Shown here one piece after another: positions 37,475-45,582 of a DNA stretch of 64,000 bases (position 1 is the first letter of the stretch; each line of letters begins with the position of its first letter). Below the pieces are notes generated by a model. It saw nothing but the letters and a program-made list of their open reading frames with translations, searched no databases and had not been told where the DNA came from. A program made the translations under genes and the position numbers. The DNA comes from Bacillota bacterium (GTDB taxonomy: Bacteria > Bacillota > UBA4882 > UBA8346), in NCBI GenBank assembly GCA_029974635.1, contig JARKQY010000007.1, forward strand, positions 62,001 through 126,000, written 5' to 3'.

Positions 37475-38468
37475 TCGGTACGTTCAGGCCGTTACGGATC
37501 GACTGCCGGAAGATACAAGAGAAGACGTCGCACGGGAGCTTTGCGCAAATATCGAAGATATGCTACCGGCCAACGCAACGGAAAGAGATGTCCGCGCGGT
37601 CCTCGAAAAGCTCGGGAATCCCGCAGTTCTATCCAATGAATACCGGCAAGTAAAACGATACCTGATCGGCCCTGCTATGTACGACACTTATCTTTCCGTG
37701 CTAAAGCTTGTTGCAGGCATCGCCGCCATCGCCTTTGCCTTTCTGGCGTTGATTGGAGTCATAACGGAGCCTGGCAAGCATATAACCGGCATTATTGTCG
37801 AGGTCCTTTCGGCGGCCTTCCAAGGTGCCGTAATGGCCTTTTTGTGGGTCACACTTGTTTTTGCCCTGCTGGAACGAACAGGTGTAGCGGAAGGAAGCCT
37901 GCCCTTCAAAAAGAAGCAATGGTCTGTTGACGACCTGCCGCCGGTAGTCCGGCACCCCGGGAGCAGAATCAACCGTTTTGAGGTAGTTATTGCCCTTATC
38001 TTCAACGTTATCTTCATATCGATTTTTCTATTCAGACCGGATTTATTCGGCTGGTATAAGCCGGGAGATAGCGGTCTACAGCTTGTCGTTCCTGTTTTTA
38101 ATATTGTCCGGCTGCAAACCTATATCCCGGCGATAGTGATCCTGGCGGTCATCCAATTCGGCATGGCGGTTTACAAGTTTATAGCCCGCAGATGGACCCT
38201 GCCGCTAGCAGTCGTCAATACGCTGAATAACTTGGGGGTAGGCCTTCTGGGTTGCCTGATGGTGAATGACTGCAGTCTGTTCAACCAGGACCTGCTTTCC
38301 CATATGGCCGGTGTTTTTAATACGTCGGCCGGCAGGCTGGAAACCTTTATGGGCCGAGGATTGACGGTATTTATAATCGTTTTTGTCATTTTATGCCTTA
38401 TTGACAGCATCAACGGCTTCGTAAAATGCAGAAAGCTGCGACTGGTAAATATCTTTGAAAAGAAGTGA
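37461..38468 (+). CDS. HAAS-domain membrane protein
   Basis: 335 residues. The N-terminal ~75 residues form a HAAS-like helical domain (YVQAVTDRLPEDTREDVARELCANIEDM then VLEKLGNPAVLSNEYR; given as two blocks), followed by ~6 transmembrane helices. HAAS proteins are typically encoded next to PadR regulators, and the HAAS domain is thought to bind them at the membrane. ATG 37461 follows GGGAGGATGG. Confidence 0.88.
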   Translation: MEMIDRYVQAVTDRLPEDTREDVARELCANIEDMLPANATERDVRAVLEKLGNPAVLSNEYRQVKRYLIGPAMYDTYLSVLKLVAGIAAIAFAFLALIGVITEPGKHITGIIVEVLSAAFQGAVMAFLWVTLVFALLERTGVAEGSLPFKKKQWSVDDLPPVVRHPGSRINRFEVVIALIFNVIFISIFLFRPDLFGWYKPGDSGLQLVVPVFNIVRLQTYIPAIVILAVIQFGMAVYKFIARRWTLPLAVVNTLNNLGVGLLGCLMVNDCSLFNQDLLSHMAGVFNTSAGRLETFMGRGLTVFIIVFVILCLIDSINGFVKCRKLRLVNIFEKK

Positions 38469-38497
38469 AACAGACATTTTTAGATAATAATAAATAA

Positions 38498-38526
38498 AGG
38501 GTTTGAATTCCGCTCAAACCCTTTTT
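38498..38526 (+). terminator. Rho-independent terminator of the PadR-HAAS operon
   Basis: AAAGGGTTTGA stem with TCAAACCTTTTT, ending only 4 bases before the attL repeat. Confidence 0.85.
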
Positions 38527-38529
38527 CAT

Positions 38530-38586
38530 TTCTCATGGTGCGCCCGGAAGGACTTGAACCTTCGACCCTTTGATTCGTAGTCAAAT
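38530..38586. repeat. attL: 3' fragment of tRNA-Arg(ACG) gene plus flank
   Basis: 57 bp identical to 59087-59143. It carries only the anticodon-arm-to-3' part of the tRNA (minus-strand sense), so this end is not a functional tRNA. Confidence 0.95.
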
Positions 38587-38719
38587 CGTCATGATTTTTT
38601 GGGATTTTTAGAGATTTTTTTCTGTTTTATTCTGATAAAAAATGCCTGCTAAACATGGTTTTTTAATATTTTCTGTTTTAATATTATTTTTTTCTGTTCG
38701 GGTTTCTCGGATAGTATTC

Positions 38720-38737
38720 TTAGAAAAATTCTTAGAA
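38720..38737. repeat. Terminal 18-bp direct repeat, left copy (probable integrase arm site)
   Basis: TTAGAAAAATTCTTAGAA, identical to 59027-59044 near the other end. The interval 38587-38763 has no gene and is a T-rich stretch with repeated TTTTTCTGTT motifs. Confidence 0.65.
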
Positions 38738-38763
38738 GGGTATTTCAAAAAAAATAGCGTCCA

Positions 38764-39009
38764 TTAGGACGCTGGCCGAAGACCTTTTAAAACGGCTAAT
38801 TTGTACTTTTTTAATTGATACCGGGGACCGTTCATCTCATAACAATCTTGTGGGATAATATTCTCCCGGATCTGCTTCATGATTTTTCCGCGGCTTGTGC
38901 GAAGCCATATGGCCGCCTCTTCGGGAGTCAATAAATCTGGCAACTTCTCGTATTGTAATCCCATCAATTCGCCTTTGGGTTTATTCTTAGATCCTTTTGG
39001 GCGAGGCAT
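38764..39009 (-). CDS. Small HTH protein, excisionase/DNA-binding-like
   Basis: 81 residues. A basic N-terminus (MPRPKGSKNKPKGE) is followed by a MerR/excisionase-type helix-turn-helix LLTPEEAAIWLRTSRGKIMKQI. GGAGG precedes the ATG. Its location next to attL and downstream of the segregation genes fits an excisionase or a centromere/regulatory DNA-binding role. Confidence 0.75.
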   Translation of the reverse strand: MPRPKGSKNKPKGELMGLQYEKLPDLLTPEEAAIWLRTSRGKIMKQIRENIIPQDCYEMNGPRYQLKKYKLAVLKGLRPAS

Positions 39010-39030
39010 GGTTACCCTCCTAGCTTATAC

Positions 39031-39417
39031 CTATTTTTTAACGCGCTCACGTCCGCTCTTAATCTCCGGCTGCTCCTCGATGGCTGCCACGACCTCTTCG
39101 ATTTGCAAAACTCCGTCCAACTGTTCCGGAGATAATGATAGATTATTGCTCCCGGCAATATTTCCACCGCCGCCGGCGGCCACCGAAAACCCGGAACTCA
39201 TTATCCGGGAAAGCATTTGTTTCAAACTTTGAATATCTTTCTGCATTTGCTCCCGGAAATGGTCCCGCTCCTGTACATCGCCCTCAATGAGCCGGCGAAG
39301 TGGTTCAGCATAATCCTGCCCAGCGGCTTCAAGGGTTTGGAACCAGGCGTGGATTTTGGGGTGCTTGTTGGAGTCGTACTTGAATGATTTGATGATTATA
39401 TCTGGGTTGTTGGACAT
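39031..39417 (-). CDS. ParR-like partner of the actin-like protein (putative)
   Basis: 128 residues encoded 7 bases after the ParM-like gene. The N-terminal region (SFKYDSNKHPKIHAWFQTLE) and a long helical middle (DVQERDHFREQMQKDIQSLKQ) precede a Gly-rich linker and acidic tail. Size, position and charge pattern match the small adaptor genes that follow parM in plasmids, but I do not see a clear ribbon-helix-helix. The role is inferred from context. Confidence 0.55.
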   Translation of the reverse strand: MSNNPDIIIKSFKYDSNKHPKIHAWFQTLEAAGQDYAEPLRRLIEGDVQERDHFREQMQKDIQSLKQMLSRIMSSGFSVAAGGGGNIAGSNNLSLSPEQLDGVLQIEEVVAAIEEQPEIKSGRERVKK

Positions 39418-39424
39418 GGATATA

Positions 39425-40480
39425 TCACCCCTGGCTCAACCGGTAAATAATATACTGCCCGTAACAATTCAACATTTGACTGCCGGCAGCGTGACAAATC
39501 TCCATAAAATGATATCTCTTATCAAGAGACGGCTTCAAATCCGGCACAATCCCGCCCACCGGAAGAAGGTTTCTGTACCTTTTCAAACTGAGCAATGAAT
39601 TCAGCTGGCTGTAAATCGTATACTCGAAATCGGCCAAGCGTTTATTATATTCCTGGCGAAGCAGTAACCTCTCGTTACCAACGAACAGCGTCTCGTCGTA
39701 AATGATTTTTCGAGCAATCTCCGGGATACTTGTTACCGCACCTTTCTTTGTCGCCCAAGCCAAAACATGCTTATACACCTCATTGCCAACGCCATAGGGC
39801 AACGTCCCGGACGCGTCATCAATCGGGTCGCCACCTGGGCCCATAGAAACGTAGTTGGTTGTTTCGTCGCCAATATCAATGATTAACGTGGGGTATTGCC
39901 AGAGATCCTTGTTGACCAAGTTTAGGTCTAAATCATAGGCAGCTCCGAAATAAGCGCTCTCGCACTCCGGGAAAACGTAACATTTGGCAATATTAAATTC
40001 CGACACTACACCGGTCATGTCGCCAGCCTTGTGGGTGACGCGATGGACGCCTTTAAATGATTTGGCTAAACTGTCATATTGTCGCGAAAACTCCCCGGCC
40101 GGAACATTAGTAAGTAGAACGATATTTTCATTTTTGGCATAAAACGAGCATGCCACCAGCGTTTGAATGATGTTTTGTCGGTTGGATTTGTCGCCGTCAC
40201 GGTCGGTAATTAAGCTTTTTGGCTTTTGCCGGATAGCCAGATTAGCCAAAAGATAACTCTCTTTTTGGTTGGGGAATCCGGAAAAATAGCCGTTATTGCC
40301 GGGTTGATAGTCAATCCAGAGGTCCGACGGTTCGGTCTTGACCGTTAAGTTAAAGTTTGTCTCCGCCGGAGCCATCACAGCCTGAAACACTTTGCTTTTG
40401 ACTTTTGAATCTGGGCAATACGATTTGTCGAAGCTGCGGCCACTGTCATTTGATACGACTTTTTGGGATAAAATGCCCAT
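39425..40480 (-). CDS. ParM/Alp-like actin-family DNA segregation protein
   Basis: A 351-residue actin-fold protein. The phosphate-binding strand LIIDIGDETTNYVSMG, a connecting region LLTNVPAGEFSRQYDSLAK and the adenosine motif PVGGI near the C-terminus identify the ParM/StbA/Alp group, which forms filaments that push plasmid copies apart. ATG 40480 with AAAGGAGGCG is the real start; the long upstream extension is non-coding. Such a gene suggests an extrachromosomal, plasmid-like phase for this element. Confidence 0.8.
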   Translation of the reverse strand: MGILSQKVVSNDSGRSFDKSYCPDSKVKSKVFQAVMAPAETNFNLTVKTEPSDLWIDYQPGNNGYFSGFPNQKESYLLANLAIRQKPKSLITDRDGDKSNRQNIIQTLVACSFYAKNENIVLLTNVPAGEFSRQYDSLAKSFKGVHRVTHKAGDMTGVVSEFNIAKCYVFPECESAYFGAAYDLDLNLVNKDLWQYPTLIIDIGDETTNYVSMGPGGDPIDDASGTLPYGVGNEVYKHVLAWATKKGAVTSIPEIARKIIYDETLFVGNERLLLRQEYNKRLADFEYTIYSQLNSLLSLKRYRNLLPVGGIVPDLKPSLDKRYHFMEICHAAGSQMLNCYGQYIIYRLSQG

Positions 40481-40769
40481 AAAAACGCCTCCTTTTTTTG
40501 ATTGGTAATACGAGTAATACCGATGGTTTAATTTTAATGGATGGTGTAGCAAATAAAAATGTAACGTTATTGCAGTACGGATTGCTAGGGGGAGTAATAA
40601 TTCAATGATATCTTGCAGTCTGGTTTTTGTCAGCGAAACCATTTTCGCTATTTTATATTTGCTTAAATATAAAAAGACCAGGTCAATTAACCCAGTTTTT
40701 TGCCAAGTCAATAGATATTTACAAATATCTCAAGATATAATAAGATGTTTTTAGATAGGAGATTAACTG

Positions 40770-40928
40770 ATGCTTACCAAGAAGGAATTGGCAGAAGAAT
40801 TGAAAATAAGCATTCCGACGATTGACAGGCAGCTCAAATTAGGTATGCCCCATGTTAAGATCGGAAAAGCAATTAGATTTGAATTGGAAGAAGTCATAAA
40901 ATGGTTAAAGGGAAGGGACAATGAATAA
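40770..40928 (+). CDS. 52-residue MerR-like HTH (excisionase-type) protein
   Basis: ATG 40770 follows TAGGAG. The sequence MLTKKELAEELKISIPTIDR then HVKIGKAIRFELEEVIKWLK is the HTH_17 fold seen in excisionases and small phage regulators. It is divergent from the ParM-like gene, so it could control that promoter. Short but well supported by codon structure and ribosome site. Confidence 0.75.
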   Translation: MLTKKELAEELKISIPTIDRQLKLGMPHVKIGKAIRFELEEVIKWLKGRDNE

Positions 40929-40975
40929 GTGGATTTCGGGCATTTATAAAATCTACAACTGAAAGGGGAATGAAA

Positions 40976-41191
40976 ATGAAATTCGAAATCAAACAAATAA
41001 ATTTACCAAACGATTTTAAGCCAACCCATCATGATAACGTACTTAATATAGATGTTGTAATCAAGCGACATCGCGGATATTATTGGGATGCAAAGCACGA
41101 AAATGGTTATGTTGAACGTATCGCTTTGCCGGAAATCAAGAAAAGATTCACTAAAATACTTAAAGATGAATCTCAACCATTAGAAGGGTAA
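40976..41191 (+). CDS. Small hypothetical protein downstream of the HTH gene
   Basis: 71 residues from ATG 40976 (GAAAGGGG upstream); rich in Lys/His with the segment GYYWDAKHENGYVER. No family recognised. It is followed by an AGCCC/GGGCT hairpin at 41217-41250 that probably terminates the transcript. Confidence 0.6.
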   Translation: MKFEIKQINLPNDFKPTHHDNVLNIDVVIKRHRGYYWDAKHENGYVERIALPEIKKRFTKILKDESQPLEG

Positions 41192-41280
41192 CCCCCAAAA
41201 TCCATGAAATTCAAAAAAGCCCTGCCCCTCAAAAGAGAGACTGGGCTTAATATCGTGATAAGTTAAAATATTACCCATCA

Positions 41281-41445
41281 TCAAACATCAAAAACTATTA
41301 TTTCAGTTTCAATCGATTCCTTATCATCAAGATTTTTCATATATATCCTAGCTCGGGCCCCGGATGCTGGGAGTATTTCCAAATAAATTATTTCTTGTTC
41401 TTCATGTTCGTTTGTTTCTGGTTGGAAGAAAGCTACTTTGTCTAT
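41281..41445 (-). CDS. Possible 54-residue ORF with an ATA in place of a start codon
   Basis: Minus strand: GAGAGGGGG is followed at normal spacing by ATA, then an open frame reading DKVAFFQPETNEHEEQ through to IIVFDV and TGA. The composition looks protein-like and acidic. There is no ATG, GTG or TTG near the ribosome site, so it is either an AUA-initiated gene or one with a mutated start. The remaining bases of 41192-41642 hold only terminator-like hairpins (including one near 41595-41645). Confidence 0.35.
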   Translation of the reverse strand: MDKVAFFQPETNEHEEQEIIYLEILPASGARARIYMKNLDDKESIETEIIVFDV

Positions 41446-41642
41446 TTAAATCCCCCTCTCTCTAATGGATATAGCCATATTGTACCATATTTTTCTAGAA
41501 TAGGAATTGGATATAAATAGAAATAACAAATATTTTACATTTGTTTCACTCGAAAAGGACCAGGCCGAGAGGAAACTCATTGATAGCCTGGTTTTTTTAT
41601 CAATAATCAAAATATAAAAACCAGGTTAATCAGCCTGGTTTT

Positions 41643-42117
41643 TTAAGATGAAAATTTACCTTTCAATCTATTTGACAACAAAATACGTGTTATAAACTGG
41701 TATGCACTTAAAATCTCTACCGAATGATTGTATTTACTTTTGACATGTTGACTTAAATCGGGATTTAAATGACCATCCTCTGAAATTATGTATTCAACCC
41801 TAGCATCTATAGCGCAATCTATAAATTTACTATCACTTTGGTCTTCCGAACATAGATTTGAAAATGTTTTTTGATTAATTCTATGGCACCGCCAAAAGAT
41901 ATCTTGTATTTTATCGCTAGCTTTAATCATTTGCTTTTCAGTGATTCCATTTAGAATTAATTGGGTAATTATTACGTAATTAAGTTCCTTCAACATACTT
42001 AAATTAAAAACAAATTGAATGGTACCTTGAGCTTCATGACTTAATAGCTGTTGGCACCATTCATTTTTAAAAAAATATAGCCTTTATAAAAACATTAGTA
42101 TCAACGACAACCAGCAT
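41643..42117 (-). pseudogene. PIN-domain toxin with a one-base frameshift in a T7 tract
   Basis: ATG 42117 begins MLVVVDTNVFIKAI, the first acidic motif of PIN ribonucleases. After a run of seven T (coding strand, ~42068-42074) the frame hits a stop, but dropping one T continues seamlessly: FFKNEWCQQLLSHEAQ and on through NLSMLKELNYVII to DSKFIDCAIDARVEYIISEDGHL, the second acidic cluster, ending at 41643. The ATG overlaps the end of the antitoxin gene, a typical toxin-antitoxin layout. Inactive, slippage-expressed, or a homopolymer sequencing error. Confidence 0.8.
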
Positions 42118-42292
42118 TCAAACGTCTCCGGACCGACTTTAAAGTTCTTTGCACTTGTTCATATGTAAGACCAGTTTTTTGGGCAGAGGAATAACAAATA
42201 TCCGTTAATTCATCCCAATCAGTTTTGGACTTTTTGTTTTCAATCTCCGCTGAATTGGTGGTCATTGCGCCGTTATGAATAATGGCTTCCAT
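42101..42292 (-). CDS. Antitoxin of a PIN-type toxin-antitoxin pair
   Basis: 63 residues from ATG 42292 (AAAGGAGG upstream), acidic N-terminal half and basic C-terminus (LKSVRRRLNAGCR). It overlaps the start of the PIN toxin gene by 17 bases. Family not firmly recognised; the call is by position, size and promoter arrangement. Confidence 0.7.
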   Translation of the reverse strand: MEAIIHNGAMTTNSAEIENKKSKTDWDELTDICYSSAQKTGLTYEQVQRTLKSVRRRLNAGCR

Positions 42293-42357
42293 TGCTCCAG
42301 CGCCTCCTTTAATTAATTTAAATCTATTATAAGTATTCATATTGTAACACCTCAAAA

Positions 42358-42386
42358 CTAATATCACAAACCGGATATTTTGTCAA
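42358..42386 (-). promoter_or_regulatory. Toxin-antitoxin operon promoter
   Basis: TTGACA, a 17-bp spacer and TATTAG, reading toward the antitoxin gene. The rest of 42387-42734 is gene-free apart from a terminator. Confidence 0.65.
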
Positions 42387-42557
42387 TAAATATCATATGC
42401 TTGCATAGGTGCAATATTGCCTTTTATTTGCTTTATTTTTTGTTAATTGCTGTTCAATTGGATTTAAATCGTTATGATTTTTGATCGATTTCCAGTTGAT
42501 TTCATTACTATTATCGGTTGATAATTCTTATTTTATGAGAGATTTTTATAAAAACCA

Positions 42558-42594
42558 AAAAAGCCCCGCCGCCTTTATAAGCAGCAGGGCTTTA
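42558..42594. terminator. Terminator-like hairpin
   Basis: AAAGCCCCGCCGC ... GCAGCAGGGCTTT stem with A-rich and T-rich flanks, between the toxin-antitoxin promoter and the collagen-like gene. No obvious gene ends here. Confidence 0.6.
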
Positions 42595-42734
42595 AAATAA
42601 AAATTAAATTCAAAATCCAGTCGATCCGCTTAAAACCAATTGTTACGCCATTTGCCTTATCACTACTTAATGTGCTTGGCGCAAAATGCTAAGGGAATTA
42701 ATAATATATTCCAAATGAAGAGGGGTGAGAGCTT

Positions 42735-43769
42735 GTGTCTATAACTAATTTCAAGATCAAAGTCCAACTGTTAATACTACAAGGGAAAATACGTCAATTG
42801 CCGCTGAAAAAATTCTTTAAAGATCTCTTATTAGAGGATATTGAATTAGCCCTTGATTGTTTAACGCAAGGAAATATCCAATGTGTTGTGAACAGTTTAT
42901 CCGTAATCAGCGAAAAGCTCCACACACAACAAGCCCATTCTCGCTGTCGTCGAAATCCTGCTTTTGATTCACTTTTAATTGAGCTACATCGATTACAACA
43001 AATTTTGATTCAGTATCAGCCTACTATTCCAAATCTCATCGGTGCTACGGGACCAACTGGGCCAATAGGAGCAACTGGTCCTGCAGGATCATCGGGAGCC
43101 GCTGGGGCAATAGGAGCTACTGGGACTACTGGAGCGGCAGGAACACCAGGAGCTACGGGAGTGACTGGCGCGACCGGACCTGTCGGAGCAGTTGGAGTTG
43201 CTGGAGCTACGGGGGCTACTGGACCGGATGGAGCAACTGGACCAGCAGGACCGCAAGGGGAAACTGGTGCTACTGGACTTGTCGGAACTACGGGGGCCAC
43301 CGGACCAGCAGGACCACAAGGAGCAACTGGGGCAACCGGAGCTACAGGGGCTGGATTCCCGACAACATTTGCATATATTTATAATACAGGTGGAGTCGAG
43401 GAGATTCCTTTGGAAGGGGGTGTTCCTTTAAGTGTCAATGGGCTAATCATAGGCGGATTTTCTCATACACCAGGAAGTCCGGATATTCATATCAACGAAA
43501 GTGGTATCTATGAAATTACTTTCATGGTGCAAGGGGATCAAGCAAATCAATTTGCGTTGTTCTTGGACGGCGTATTAATTCCGGGATCGATTTATAGTGT
43601 TGGCTCAGCAAATGTCCAAAATACAGGGAGAGTAATCATCTCCATAACAGCTCCGTCAATACTTCATATTCGAAACCATACTTCGTTTAACCCGGTTGCT
43701 TTAGAAGCACAAATTGGTGGAACTCAATTTAACGTAAATGCTTTAATTCGGATACTTAGATTAGCCTAA
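42735..43769 (+). CDS. BclA-type collagen-like protein with TNF-like C-terminal domain
   Basis: A 344-residue protein: helical N-terminal domain (~1-100), about 35 Gly-X-Y triplets rich in GAT/GPT (~103-207), and a C-terminal ~135-residue jelly-roll domain ([49 protein letters not shown]) like the trimerising BclA C-terminal domain. Such proteins form hair-like filaments on exosporium or, in phages, fibre stalks. GTG start behind GAGGGGTGAGA. Strand and promoter are independent of the neighbouring phage genes; it converges with the 43766 gene and their stops overlap by 4 bases. Confidence 0.85.
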   Translation: MSITNFKIKVQLLILQGKIRQLPLKKFFKDLLLEDIELALDCLTQGNIQCVVNSLSVISEKLHTQQAHSRCRRNPAFDSLLIELHRLQQILIQYQPTIPNLIGATGPTGPIGATGPAGSSGAAGAIGATGTTGAAGTPGATGVTGATGPVGAVGVAGATGATGPDGATGPAGPQGETGATGLVGTTGATGPAGPQGATGATGATGAGFPTTFAYIYNTGGVEEIPLEGGVPLSVNGLIIGGFSHTPGSPDIHINESGIYEITFMVQGDQANQFALFLDGVLIPGSIYSVGSANVQNTGRVIISITAPSILHIRNHTSFNPVALEAQIGGTQFNVNALIRILRLA

Positions 43770-44317
43770 AAAAATACTTCTATCCCGGACACAATTCGGG
43801 CCTCGCCATCCACCTCCACCCTTCCAAAAGCGATCGCCTCAATCCCCCAAAACTCAAATAAAGGAAAATCCCGCTGAATAAACCCACCCGGCTGAACTTG
43901 GTCAAAATCGGTTGCCAAGTACACCCCAACGCTCCACAATTTCGCCGCCGGAACCGGCGGCGGTTTGTATTTTACGTTTATCTCTGCATTATAAAACAAA
44001 GTATCTACCTTTAATAGCTCACCGGTTTTCTCGACGATGGTTTCTCCGGACACCTTTACATTGGCGGATTCTGTCGCAAACTCTCCTCGGACCGGGATGG
44101 ATACCTTGAAATTTGGATTGATTACTTCTGATTCGCCGGCTAGCCGCTCCGGAATAGTTGCTTGTCCGGATACCGTATTAATGTAAACTGGCTCTTTAAC
44201 AGTCACAACTACCGGCTCCCCCGGATCAGGCCGCGGTAGAAATTTTGCAAACAAAAAAGCCGTAACCAACGCGCCGATTACGACCCCTAACAAACCTAAT
44301 AATAATACTTTCTTCAT
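43766..44317 (-). CDS. Membrane-anchored phage-type protein near lysis genes
   Basis: 183 residues with an N-terminal membrane anchor (~4-24), a Pro-rich stretch and a beta-rich domain ([36 protein letters not shown]). GGAGGAG upstream. Its place after the amidase suggests a spanin-like or accessory lysis role, but no family is recognised with confidence. Confidence 0.6.
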   Translation of the reverse strand: MKKVLLLGLLGVVIGALVTAFLFAKFLPRPDPGEPVVVTVKEPVYINTVSGQATIPERLAGESEVINPNFKVSIPVRGEFATESANVKVSGETIVEKTGELLKVDTLFYNAEINVKYKPPPVPAAKLWSVGVYLATDFDQVQPGGFIQRDFPLFEFWGIEAIAFGRVEVDGEARIVSGIEVFF

Positions 44318-44336
44318 TATTAATATATCTCCTCCT

Positions 44337-44909
44337 TTAGCCTAAAAATTTTATAATCCCCTTCGCTATCGAAATCCCCGCTCGCCGCCGAAACCCTGGA
44401 TCTTTCAATAGACTTTCTGCATCGGGATTCGAATGAAACTCCACCTCTACAATCACACAAGGCATTTTGGTCTGCCGGATAATCCCATAATAGTCCGTCC
44501 CTCGATTGACCTCACTCTCTCTCGAAAAGATCCGTCGGATCGTCAGCTGTAAATCATTTTTTAGCTGTTTGGCCAAGACTTCCGCCAATTCTTTTCCGGT
44601 ACCACCTAAGATAGAATAAATAGTCTCAATTCCTCTTATCGACGAAACAGGCGCCGCGTTGGTATGAATACTCACTGCCAAACTACATCCTGCTTTGTTA
44701 AAAACAGCTGCTCTTTGGCTAAGTGAAAGAGTCTTGTCTGTCTTCCTGGTTATTATGACGCCATATCCTTGGCTAACCAGCTCATCCCGGCAGGCCAAGG
44801 AGATATCCAAAACTCCGTCTGCTTCGATATAGCCGGTAGGTCCATGATTAGATCTATCAGTCCCACCATGGCCAGGGTCGATGCCAATCAATTTAGCCGT
44901 CGCCTTCAT
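44337..44909 (-). CDS. N-acetylmuramoyl-L-alanine amidase (endolysin, Amidase_3)
   Basis: A 190-residue zinc amidase without signal peptide, as expected of a holin-dependent phage endolysin. Zinc/catalytic motifs are GIDPGHGG, SIHTNAA (with Ser-Ile-His) and the C-terminal VEVEFHSN. It cleaves the amide between MurNAc and the stem peptide. It overlaps the holin gene by 17 bases. Confidence 0.92.
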   Translation of the reverse strand: MKATAKLIGIDPGHGGTDRSNHGPTGYIEADGVLDISLACRDELVSQGYGVIITRKTDKTLSLSQRAAVFNKAGCSLAVSIHTNAAPVSSIRGIETIYSILGGTGKELAEVLAKQLKNDLQLTIRRIFSRESEVNRGTDYYGIIRQTKMPCVIVEVEFHSNPDAESLLKDPGFRRRAGISIAKGIIKFLG

Positions 44910-45138
44910 GGTCTTTTACCTCCGTTTTATTTAGATCGTATGGCTTTAAGCGTTTTCGCCACTCATTAAAACCGTATATACCAACATCAGACACTAGCAG
45001 CGCGCCGATGATCGCCGCAATATTTTTCCAATACTCCGGTTCCGTTCCGTACTGAACCACTCCGTATACAACAATAAAGGTAGTTAAGACTAAACTCCAA
45101 ACCACCGCGATAAAAGCTATTTTAGTACCGGTGAGCAT
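44893..45138 (-). CDS. Putative holin
   Basis: 81 residues from ATG 45138 (GGGAGGTGGGG upstream) with two transmembrane helices (IAFIAVVWSLVLTTFIVVYG and IAAIIGALLVSDVGIYGF) and a charged C-terminus. The start is coupled to the preceding stop (TAATG). Its position between XhlA-like and amidase genes supports a holin. Confidence 0.8.
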   Translation of the reverse strand: MLTGTKIAFIAVVWSLVLTTFIVVYGVVQYGTEPEYWKNIAAIIGALLVSDVGIYGFNEWRKRLKPYDLNKTEVKDHEGDG

Positions 45139-45419
45139 TACTTTCCCCACCTCCCTATATTGCCTACAATCGCCCCAATCCCAGCAGCAATAACAATCTT
45201 GCCCACATCCCAAACATGCCTCCAAAACGATTTTTTGACAGCTCCGCCTCCGGCGGCGGTATCGTTTTTAGCTTCAATATCATCAACACGACGCTCCAAG
45301 TTAGATACGCGGCCATTTGTTTTGGTTGTTTGGTCGAGTATCTGTCGAGTGGTGCCTTTTAGTTCGCCGACATCGTTAATAAGCTTGGCTGCCCAACTTG
45401 GTACATTTTCATTTGTCAA
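45138..45419 (-). CDS. XhlA-like lysis accessory protein
   Basis: 93 residues from TTG 45419 (AGGCGGTGG upstream): an N-terminal coiled-coil (GTTRQILDQTTKTNGRVSNL ERRVDDIEAK in two blocks) and one C-terminal membrane helix (IVIAAGIGAIVGNIG), the XhlA/hemolysin layout. An in-frame ATG at 45518 would extend it into the degenerate CRISPR repeat and the terminator; that extension has no ribosome site and is rejected. Confidence 0.82.
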   Translation of the reverse strand: MTNENVPSWAAKLINDVGELKGTTRQILDQTTKTNGRVSNLERRVDDIEAKNDTAAGGGAVKKSFWRHVWDVGKIVIAAGIGAIVGNIGRWGK

Positions 45420-45466
45420 ATAAACCACCGCCTTTTTATGTGATTTTGTATGATAGTATGATAACA

Positions 45467-45492
45467 GAAAATACCGCCCTAAATAGGACGGT
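45467..45492 (-). terminator. Terminator at the end of the mini-CRISPR transcript
   Basis: Minus strand: ACCGTCC, 6-nt loop, GGGCGGT (one G-U), then ATTTT. It overlaps the distal end of the degenerate repeat and separates the array from the lysis genes. Confidence 0.75.
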
Positions 45493-45582
45493 TCGTGCTC
45501 TCGCAAGAAGAGCGACAAGAGTTACGTATTAGGCGACGTAATGTAGGCAAGTTTCAATCCACGCTCCCACACGGGGAGCGAC
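45485..45582 (-). CRISPR. Single-spacer type I-C-like mini-CRISPR array inside the prophage
   Basis: Read on the minus strand: a 32-nt repeat at 45582-45551 begins GTCGCTCCCC, has a GCTCCC/GGGAGC hairpin and ends GGATTGAAAC, the hallmarks of I-C repeats. A 34-nt spacer (45550-45517) follows, then a degenerate repeat (45516-45485) that keeps GTCGCTC and a GCTCT/AGAGC hairpin but loses the 3' end, as leader-distal terminal repeats do. The repeat hairpin positions are the most conserved. No cas gene is in the window, so it must rely on host Cas proteins. The spacer contains a TTACGT...ACGTAA inverted repeat. It is not obviously matched elsewhere in this window. Confidence 0.82.

Noticed and set aside
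40481-40711. N-terminal extension of the ParM-like ORF to 40711.
   Set aside because: Low-complexity, no ribosome site; ATG 40480 follows AAAGGAGGCG and gives a normal ParM length.
43016-43356. Long antisense ORFs and repeat-like structure over the collagen region.
   Set aside because: They are mirror images of the GAT/GPT-rich Gly-X-Y coding triplets; the plus-strand protein explains them, and it is not a CRISPR or tandem DNA element of its own.
45420-45518. N-terminal extension of the XhlA-like ORF to ATG 45518.
   Set aside because: It runs through the degenerate CRISPR repeat and a terminator and lacks a ribosome site; TTG 45419 has one.
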